This document shows positions 55,766 to 64,000 of a stretch of 64,000 nucleotides of DNA, in pieces. Positions within the stretch are counted from its first letter, which is position 1. The number at the start of each line of letters is the position of its first letter. The stretch comes from Leuctra nigra. Taxonomy: Eukaryota; Arthropoda; Insecta; Plecoptera; Leuctridae. A program made the translations under genes and the position numbers. The notes beneath the pieces were generated by a model that saw nothing but the letters and a program-made list of their open reading frames with translations, was not told the DNA's origin and did no database searches. The DNA is taken from NCBI GenBank assembly GCA_934045905.1, contig OW203773.1, forward strand, positions 16,913,246-16,977,245. Reading direction: 5' to 3'.

Positions 55766-57637
55766 GGATATCACTTCTTTTGTTAGTTTATTCATACAGC
55801 TTGTAGCACATGTCCTACCAAGGACTAATTTCTTTAAAAAAATACGCCTCAACCGATTTGGTTAGTAAGAAAAGTTGCATTTGGTACAAGCTTAAAATGA
55901 TTATCCAAGAAGAATAGTCTGAGTTTCGTTACAATCTGTCCAGACGTTTTCGATATCTGACTTCACTTCCAGTTTAAAAAATGGCGCTCAATAATACTGC
56001 CGCCTTGAATTCATAAAAGTGCAACATAATTGCATAATTAAGCTGCAATCTCGGCAGTTGTTTTCGATATATGACGTCACTTCCGGTTTTGAAATAGCGG
56101 CCGAAAATAATGTCATCTTGAATCCATAAATATAAGGGCTATATAATTACATAATTTAGTTGCAATCGGTACATCTGTTTTCTATAAATGACGTCACTTC
56201 CTGTTTTAAATATGGCGGCCAGAAATAATGTTGTCTTGAATTCATAATTATAAGTCCAACATAATTAGATAATTTAGTTGCAATCGGTACAGCCGTTTTC
56301 GACATATGACGTCACTTTCGGTTTTAACAATGGCGGTCGAAAATAATATCGTCTTTAATTCAAAAATATAAGTCCTACATAATTACATAATTTAGTTGCA
56401 ATCGGTACAGCCGTTTTCGATATATGACGTCACTTCCGGTTTTAACAATGGCGGTCGAAAATAATGTCGTCTTTAATTCAAAAATATAAGTCCTATAAGT
56501 CCTACTTGAATTTATAATTATTCACAATGTATGTTTCTAAATATCTATTTAAAAGTATAGATTGGGGAATTGAGTGTCATTTAGCATATTAATGGCGTCA
56601 TTTAGCATATTCATGACGTCATTTCCGGTATAGGTAATAAGAAAACAATCTAGTTCTATCTAGTTGATACTTCATGAATGACCTTCTGAATTCTTTAGCG
56701 CTAATTTCCGTCAAATCGGTCATGCCGTTTTCAATATATGACGTCACTTCCGGTTTCATTTAGTGGTTCCTGCCGCCATTTCCGGTACCGTTTATTTGTA
56801 TATTCATTTATCCCAATTGATTTTTCAAAAAGATTGCAGAATGCATAGACAGGAGCTAGTTCAGTGGCAATCGGTACAGGTGTTTTCGATATATGACGTC
56901 ACTTCCGGTTTCAGAAATGGCGACCGAGAACACTGTATTTAAATTATAATTATTTTGTATTGTCTATGTTACAATGTAAGCTAATTATATGTGTATTTAA
57001 AGTATAATTTGATGAAATAAGCTAAATATTGTGAATTTATGACGTCACTTCCGGTTTAGAAAATAAGAAAATAATGTTTTTTAGTATCATATTTCATATA
57101 GATGACCATCTAAATCGAATGGCGCTAATTTCGTTCTAATCAGTCCAGCCGTTTTTTATATATAACGTCACTTCCGGTTTAAAAATGGCGGCACAAAAAA
57201 TTTATAAGAGGCAAGGTATCATCAGACGCCAAAAGTGCATATGTGGTAAAAATTTCAGGTTGATCGGTTCAGCCGTTTAGGCTGTGGCGGTGATAGCAAC
57301 TTTTTCGGGAATCATATGAAGAAGAAGAAGAAGAAGAAGAAGCAGATGAAAGCGGTGTAATTTCACGATTTTCACTGCCCTCTAGGTCGTAAACGGCATG
57401 ACTGGTTGTTGTCGCGTGATGTATATGTTGTTAGGTGGGCCATAGCTCAAAATTAAGACATTTCACAACAATGAGAGATTTTCCATTGTTGAGATCCAGT
57501 TGGCCGAAAATGCTATGTTGTTGCTTACAGTAAAAGTAGTTGGTCTGCTCCTCAGTTTATATAGGCATTTACGGTATGTTGAGTGACTGTGAGTGTACGG
57601 TAAGACTTGGCTGAGTGGAGCGACCGCTCCACTAGAT
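55566..57637 (+). mobile_element. Hairpin-ended element with CRE/ETS repeats, short copy
   Basis: It starts at AAACGATGCGCCAAGTCC, passes TTTTTACACGGAGTGTTTTT and GATATCACTTCTTTTGTTAG, then a degenerate tandem region, a GAA triplet run (57318-57345), and ends with TTGGCTGAGTGGAGCGACCG, the hairpin and CTAGAT. It shares both end modules with 20690-27222. No protein is encoded. Confidence 0.55.
56072..57180 (+). repeat. Degenerate tandem repeats: TGACGTCACTTCCGG with ATGGCGGC
   Basis: A unit of about 118-120 bp is recognisable from 55960 to 56480, then spacing becomes irregular. TGACGTCA occurs perfectly at 56072, 56189, 56307, 56425, 56614, 56739, 56894 and 57040, usually followed by CTTCCGGTTT and an ATGGCGG-like word. 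Units also share AATCGGTACAGCCGTTTTCG. Confidence 0.8.
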
Positions 57638-58129
57638 TGTATTTACATTCCCATATAGATAATATGATGTCAATTTTAATATACGTTTCTCTGAATTAAA
57701 ATTGTAGCATTCTTTTGAAAAGAAAATGAAAAGACCTTACATTGCTTGCCAAATTAAATATTGTCCAATCAAAATGCTCGCTCTCCACTAATATAATTTC
57801 TACTCAGAGACTTATAAGCACATTCACGCAGTGTTGTAAGATCCAGCCCAGCGTGAAAACATCTCAACATATTCTATGTCTGAGCCAAGTGGCGAGTCTT
57901 GAATTGTAGTCCCATAAGATTAACATTGCAGTATATTTGCAACCACGTCGTGGAAACTAACGTAGTAAATTGACAAATGAAAACTCTGACGATGACAAAG
58001 AATTGTTTCATTCAAAAAGCAATTAATAATAATGAAGTGTGGGTATTGTTACACATTCATAGAAACAAATTACGTTTTCGTTTAGTCCATTGGGATTGTT
58101 TTTGTGGAAGAATTTCCCGTGTTGTAAAA

Positions 58130-58525
58130 GTTTCACTACGGGGCTCTTTCTCTGTGTTTGTTCTTTTGTCTTGTGTAGGGAACCGTTCAACTGATCGATC
58201 TTACATTTTGTACATACACTGATGTCATAAAAGCAGTCTCGTCTATAGATTTTGAACTAGATGCTGCGATTGACTGATAATTAAAATTGGAACTACTATT
58301 TGACCAATCAACTTTAATCTTTGCATGGTCATTGGGACCAGCATTTCTCTTTAATGGTCTTTGGGAATAATATTTGAGGGGTATTTTGAGATTTTCATAC
58401 AAATCTGTGATGAAATTCAAGAATTCTTGGCTTTAAAGGACATTTTCGATAGACAGAATTTCGGTTCGAGGTGTTGTACGTATCCGTGCTCGCTCATCAA
58501 CCCGTTACACAGGGCGTTTTTGTAG
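58130..58525 (+). mobile_element. Helitron-like fragment
   Basis: Internal family sequence (AACCGTTCAACTGATCGATC) runs to CTCGCTCATCAACCCGTTAC and a diverged terminus (GTAG instead of CTAG). The 5' end is missing or degenerate. Confidence 0.45.
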
Positions 58526-58732
58526 TACTAACAATTGATAATTGAATTTCAAGTTAAAATATATTTTTAATGTATTTTTAAGATAATAAGGACTGTGTTT
58601 GGTTAATTTATTTTTGGGAAATTTAAATTTTCATACAAATCTGTCAAGAACTTCAAGTATTATTGACATTTTACGTAGAATTTATGCTTGAATTGAAATA
58701 TTTGCCTAATAAAATTTAAATATAATATTGAC

Positions 58733-59560
58733 CAAAACGTCAAATTACACTCAAAGTGACCTAAATCGACGGAAACTGACTAAAATATGACTTTTCAATG
58801 ATCCATATTTCCCAAACGATGAGATTTAGAGGAAAATACTCAGAGAGCTATTTGTGTTTATTTAGGATGGTGAACAATTCTGCCAAGTTTCGTCAAAATC
58901 GGAGTTACATGAAAAAAAGTTTCTTTTGCAAGATGGAATTAACATGGGAAGCTCATCTTGCAGAGAGCTCATCTTCCATTCAAGGTCTATTATTAGTCCA
59001 GTAATTGTGTGATTATACCCACCACTAATTGTAACAGAAGGTTTCCATACATAAATCGATACAGAACAATGTCCTATACAACATATCCAAAATCGCCCAA
59101 AATCGCTGTACGGAAAAAAGGTTTTAATGACCTTTTAAGTTAATTTCCCATGTTAATTCCATCTTGCATAAGAAACTTTTTTTCATGTAACTCCGATTTT
59201 GACGAAACTAGGCAGAATTGTTCACCATCCTAAATAAACACAAATAGCTCTCTGAGCGTTTTCCTCTAAATCTCATTGTTTGGGAAATATGGCCCATTGA
59301 AAAGTCATATTTTAGTCACTTTTCGTCGATTTAGGTCACTTTGAGTGTAATTTGACGTTTTGCGAGGTCTATATTTCCCAAACGATGAGATTTAGAGGAA
59401 AATGCTCGGAGTGCTTTTTGTGTTTATTTAGGATGTTAAACAATTCTGCCAAGTTATGTCAAAATTGGAGTTACATGAAAAAAGGTTTCTTTTGCAAGAT
59501 GGAATTAACATGGGAAATTAACTTAAAAAGTCATTAAAACCTTTTTTCCGTACAGCGATT
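58733..59560. repeat. Inverted triplication
   Basis: A block containing TTTCCCAAACGATGAGATTT and TGTGTTTATTTAGGATG occurs forward (58805), reversed (59200-59290) and forward again (59370). The flanks AAATTACACTCAAAGTGACC and complement make the first two copies a long palindrome. The open frames at 58798 and 59352 resemble each other only for this reason. Confidence 0.75.
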
Positions 59561-59684
59561 TCGGGCGATTTTGGATATGTTGTAGAGGACACTTTTCTGA
59601 ATCGGACGGTATCAAAAACGCTTCTGTTGCAATTTGTGGTGGGTCATGCTGATTTTTTTCACTAGAATTACTGGACTATATTGA

Positions 59685-59714
59685 AGGCTCGCTTGTCAAC
59701 GCGTTACTCAGAGA
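59685..59714 (+). repeat. Remnant of the CTAG family terminus
   Basis: GGCTCGCTTGTCAACGCGTT matches the terminal hairpin region; the rest is lost. Confidence 0.4.
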
Positions 59715-60359
59715 GTAAACTTTGTTTGACTGTTGCAATGTTGTCTCTGCTGCCTAATGTCATTGAACAAACAGACACGGTGATTTAATGGATGGTTTCA
59801 GAGGATTGCCGGCTTGTGATTGGGTATTGATTGAATAGGCAATGTTGCCAGAGCTAATTGTTGACAGTTGAACGTGACTGGAGTGCGCGTAGTTAGTGAA
59901 AAGTGGTTAGGAACGCTTCGAAACGCGTTCATAATGATAAGGAAGTCTGGGATGAGCTCTAGACTAGCAAATAAATGATGACATCACAAACTAAAAGGTA
60001 AACATTGGAGATACTATTTCCTAATACTGCTGTAACTTTTGAACTCAATTATTGTTTATGTGAAAAATTATATGACATATAATTTTTTAGTCTATCTTAG
60101 CAATATAAACAACCACCAATATTTGTGCCCAAACTTGTGGAAAAACTGAAAAATAGAAACATTTCAGATTGTTTACAAGTTTGGACATAAATATTGTATT
60201 GATAACGTGTTTATTTTTGCTGGTCAGCTCAAATATATCGTAAACTAAATGGTACGATAGTTATGAAAACATTAAGGAAATATAATCTCTCTAATGTTTA
60301 CCTTTAAACACTGACAAATATAGACAAAACATTGACAAATATTGGGGAATAAATATAAA

Positions 60360-60541
60360 TACCATTTTAAATATTATCTCATTGGCTCTGCTTTCTAATA
60401 AAAATCATATGCAGTTTGATTTCCAGACACCTTAGTCTCTGTTTCAACAATAGGTAAAACAGGGACTAAGGAGTCTGGAAATAAAACTGCATATGATTTT
60501 TATTAGAAAGCAGAGCCACCGAGATAATATTTAAAATGGTA
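60360..60541. mobile_element. TA-flanked hairpin MITE
   Basis: Arms of about 85 bp start ACCATTTTAAATATTATCTC and pair almost perfectly around a 15-20 bp centre, with TA at each end. Related to 7331-7518 and 41676-41838. Confidence 0.75.
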
Positions 60542-60549
60542 TGTTACTA

Positions 60550-60740
60550 ATCGAAATTAAGATATTTCACAACAATGTGAGATTTCCCAATTTTGAGATC
60601 TAGTAGGCCGAAAATGCTATGTTGTTGCTTACAGAAAAGTGTTTGGTCTGCTCCTCAGTTTATATAGGCATTTACGGTATGTTGAGTGACTGTGAGTGTA
60701 CAGTACGACTTGGCTGGGTGGAGCGACCGCTCCACTAGAT
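60550..60740 (+). mobile_element. 3' part of the hairpin-ended family
   Basis: It matches 57446-57637 over about 190 bp (for example GCCGAAAATGCTATGTTGTT and TATAGGCATTTACGGTATGT) and ends with the GTGGAGC hairpin and CTAGAT. The CRE/ETS region is absent. Confidence 0.65.
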
Positions 60741-61565
60741 TAGTCAGATTGCTGGAAATGTTCTTGAGATTTTTACAAAAATCTTTTTTACAACTTTCAG
60801 GTATAAAATTTTCATTCGAAGGTCAGGTAAACGCATTGGCTTGTATGTAGCCCACTAAGTTGACCCAATTTCTCTTCACAATTTCTATTAAAAATCAACA
60901 ATTAATATTTTTGAAACGTAATTTTAACAAGTTTCATAAATGTCCTGTGAACTTTTATAACTCCAAAGACAAATGAAATAAACGCGCAGATTTTATGTCC
61001 CCGGGTGTACCAGTGCATGGACCAATCAAGCCATTGTTCTGTACTTCTTTACAACATCCCCCCCCCCCCTTCCACCCCCTTCTTGTCGGCACCATGACAT
61101 TTAGTTGAGAAGAACCATTATCAAAGACAAAGAGCGACTCCTGTCCTTATTCATGCATATAATAGACATTCAGACGACTTGAGTTCTATGTTCATTAACA
61201 TTTTGAAAAGTGGGGTTGCTCTCACAGAATGTATGTGGTTTGTTAAGCGAACTATGCAGTTATTCTGATAGCTCGTACTCTGTTTTTACGAGTTACACAA
61301 TCGATCTGAAATTTTAAACATTATACTAATGTCATAATTATGAGTGGTCTCAAGTATATTTTTTAGAGTATAATCCTCAATGATTAGTCCTCAAATGTAT
61401 GAGAAATTCATAGTTTAAGTTCAGAGATTTAAAAACAAAAAGTTGGAGAGCTTTTTACAAATGAAGAAGAGACAATTTTTGGCTACAAATATCACCAAGC
61501 AGATTTAAGTTGTATTCTACCAAAAAATTAAAAAAAACGACAAATCAAACTTTTGTCAAAATTAA

Positions 61566-61960
61566 ACGGCTGGTGTGTTGGATACCTCGGTTCTCGTTAG
61601 ATCACCGAGGTTAAGCAACATTGAGCGCGGTCAGCGATTGGATGGGTGACCATTCAACTCTGCCTTGCCAGGTTGCTGTCGTTGGGCCAGAGAGACTGTG
61701 GTGTTTGGGGGTTAGTGTGACGACCTCCCTCCACCTGTTATCAGTCTCTCGACGGCGCGGGTTGTGGAGGCTCGTGCTGTGAATGTTACACCGTCCTTCG
61801 GAAGGGACGTTAAGCCGTTGGTCCCCTTGGTATCTTTCGTCAGGAGTAGGCTACATGCCGGTACCGGGTTTCCTCTCCTCCCTTCTCTATATTACATTCT
61901 CACTAGTGGGGCCTGGCTCTGTTGAGAATATAGACTTAATAATAATAATAATAAACAAAT
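61566..61960 (+). mobile_element. 5S-rRNA-derived SINE
   Basis: The head (about 61566-61655) follows insect 5S rRNA: GGTTCTCGTTAGATCACCGA, then GGTTAAGCAAC, GAGCGCGGTCAGC and GGATGGGTGACC, covering the internal polymerase III control region. The following 250 bp is unrelated to 5S, and the element ends in an (AAT)n run at 61937-61954. This is the layout of 5S-headed (SINE3-type) elements. It is not a functional 5S gene because the 3' third of 5S is replaced. Confidence 0.75.
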
Positions 61961-61984
61961 ATTACTCTCTGTCCTTGTCATTTT

Positions 61985-62601
61985 AATTTAATATAATTTA
62001 AATTTTGACTTCCTTTGATCATGATGAATTTAAAAATAATTTTTGCTCGTTCTTAAAAGAAACGTGCAACTATTTCACAAAACTGCTTATACTCTATTTT
62101 GTAATACAATTGAAATAAAACATTTTTTTTATAATAAATATCCCTGTAGTAACTACACTCTAAAGAGGAGTTCACCTCATGAATGGTTCAGACTATTATA
62201 CAGAAGACAAAGGACTAATACTCTGAAAATATCAGACCTTTCTCGTCACGCTTTGAAACAAAAGAGAACAGAAAATCATTAGATCGGGTAATTGAATTTT
62301 TGCCTCGTTGGTTTTTCTAGCTGCTGTCGCTCTTTTTTAACCCCTACATTTTTTGTCCCGAGGTCCTTTCGGTTCAGAGTTCAAAAGTCACTCAATAGAA
62401 TAGGACAGTGGAGCAGCTATTATAATCTCCAGCAATAGACAAAGAGGATCCGAACAAATAAAATTGGATTTTGTTGTATTGAATAAAACTTGAAAATCGA
62501 AGGCTGAAAGTTATCATACCTTTTGACGTTTTTTCAAACAGTGAAAGCGTGTATCAAAACTCGTAAGCTCAAGAATTGGCCTCCAGGGTTGTTTAGAAAT
62601 A
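61985..62601. other. No gene recognised
   Basis: AT-rich; only short open frames without resemblance to known proteins. Confidence 0.4.
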
Positions 62602-63105
62602 CTAGGAAAACGCTCATTGTAACGCGTTGATAAGTGAGCGCCGATACGCGCTATACCTCTAATATACTAATGCAGATTGAAATAAATTGTAAATTTTTAA
62701 CAAATATATTTACTCTGGCAAAGATTTACCGAAATTCAAGAAATATCAAAATCGTATTACTTCAAAAAGTTTGCAAATTATGGACCCATCTCTCATTTGA
62801 ATGAAAAAAAAAATCTTAATGGTTAGGGGCTGGCTGGGTCATAAGTGAAGGGGTGGGGTGGACAGGATGCGACGATGCGACTTGGGGTCACTCAGCAGGG
62901 TGCCGCAAGCAAGAGTAAAACATACTTTTTGACATGAATATTGCTCAAAAACAATAACAGCCTATTCTAGAATGATATTAGTGTATGTTCAAAATTTCAG
63001 TTTGATTGGTCTATCGGTGCTTCCAATATGCGACTAACAAAAAAAAAAAAAAAAAAACAGAGAAAGTGGCATAAGAGTCCCGTTGAAACGCTCGCCGCGC
63101 TCGCT
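62602..63105 (-). mobile_element. Helitron-like element, short copy
   Basis: The CTAG and hairpin end lies at 62602; the other end is AGCGAGCGCGGCGAGCG at 63105. About half the length of the 1 kb copies. Confidence 0.5.
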
Positions 63106-64000
63106 TATAAGTGTTATTTCAATGATAACGAGACCAAACGACATAAAAATAACTTAAAGTGTGATACAACTTGATTGAAGTTAAGCTTTAACTCCGTCAT
63201 TCAGCTCACATTTGTAGTGCAGTGTTGCCATATTTACTGCACATTCATCACTTTTGACTGTTTTTCTTTCTTATTTGAAAGGTGACCTTATATTTTTGAA
63301 AGGCAGTAAATTTTCTAAAAAAAAAAATGCTAATTTGGTATATTTAACATTTTGTCATTCATCTGTCAAAGTTGAACTTTATCAAGAGTATAATATATTA
63401 TATCATAAGGCAATGGGCAAATTTTCGCTAGTTGTTTGGAATATGGTTTCATTCATCTTTCTTATGAATTACAACAAATTCTCATTCCTATGACATAACC
63501 TAGGAACCTCATTAAAAGATAAGAACCATGAGTTTTTTCGAGTTTATACTGCCAAACGAAAACTGCCAAACCACAGTGCCAATAATTGTATAATTTTTTT
63601 TACAAACTAGGTCCTACATATTAGTATGTTTCTACTTTGTATTTTCAACGAACACTATATATTGCAATCGAATACAATAAATCTGAATAGTAGATTCAGT
63701 TCAGATAGTAGTGGCTATGATTCTATACATTCACTTACCAATAAGACCCGGGTTTGAGCCTTGTGTATTTAATATAGTGTTGTCATTAAGTAGAATGTCA
63801 GCTATTAGACTGTCGTTAGCTTTAGTTTTAAAGCTCTAAACTTCATTACTTACATTTCAGTAATATGTACAGCTTAATTACTACTGTTCAAATAATTTAA
63901 CTCAATTGTTAAAACCGACTGAGGGTCAGTTTTTCAATACTCAACTAAATTTTATCAAGTTCGTTCACTGTAAGAATAATGATCCGCAATGACGGCCGTG
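63106..64000. other. No gene recognised
   Basis: AT-rich. An open frame at 63254-63493 has no recognisable features. Confidence 0.4.

Noticed and set aside
61600..61660. Functional 5S rRNA gene
   Set aside because: Only the 5' and middle parts match 5S; the 3' third is replaced and a SINE-like body and tail follow.

Overview
The window looks like a stretch of insect nuclear genome: AT-rich, intron-bearing, crowded with MITEs, foldback elements and Helitron-like repeats, and carrying jockey-type non-LTR retrotransposon fragments, a C2H2 zinc-finger gene and a small family of Ly6/three-finger proteins. Clustered GGTACCTA-type motifs and the repeat style remind me of hemipterans, but that placement is a guess. 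Nothing bacterial or viral was seen.

Layout. 1-11 kb: repeats only, including nested TIR elements, a tRNA-like palindrome at 1.9-2.1 kb, two copies of an abundant element running from an AGCGAGCG end to a hairpin-CTAG end, and several MITEs. 11.9-13.1 kb: a minus-strand gene for a nine-finger C2H2 protein. 13.4-20.6 kb: large inverted-repeat elements, including a 1.8 kb foldback with a nested TA-flanked MITE. 20.7-27.2 kb: two differently truncated jockey-type LINE fragments, head to tail, bracketed by the end modules of one mobile family whose short, empty-looking copy lies at 55.6-57.6 kb. I read this as captured cargo.

28.1-46.5 kb: the main host locus, three tandem plus-strand Ly6/uPAR paralogues (called A, B and C here). 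Each has the same three-exon plan: a non-coding exon 1 after a shared promoter-like block and ending in a GC (not GT) donor; a tiny exon 2 with nine codons ending in RYL; and an exon 3 carrying the rest of the signal peptide, a ten-cysteine three-finger domain ending in AHWNY and a hydrophobic tail that suggests a GPI anchor. TTAA-flanked foldback elements punctuate the locus.

The outstanding feature is in gene B. The intron-2/exon-3 boundary (23 nt of intron end plus 117 nt of exon) is present 36 times in a 5.0 kb array of exactly 140 bp period. Every unit carries a splice acceptor, an exonic branch-site-like CTGAC and the signal-peptide coding start, but only the last unit continues into the rest of the gene. 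Because 140 is not a multiple of three, use of any earlier acceptor shifts frame and ends at a TGA. The array starts 20 bp after the CTAG terminus of a Helitron-like element.

46.5-64 kb: repeats only, including a hAT-type element with target duplications, a PIF/Harbinger-like MITE, degenerate tandem repeats joining CRE-, ETS- and YY1-like motifs, an inverted triplication and a 5S-rRNA-derived SINE. Element boundaries were found by eye from inverted ends and are approximate unless target duplications are stated.
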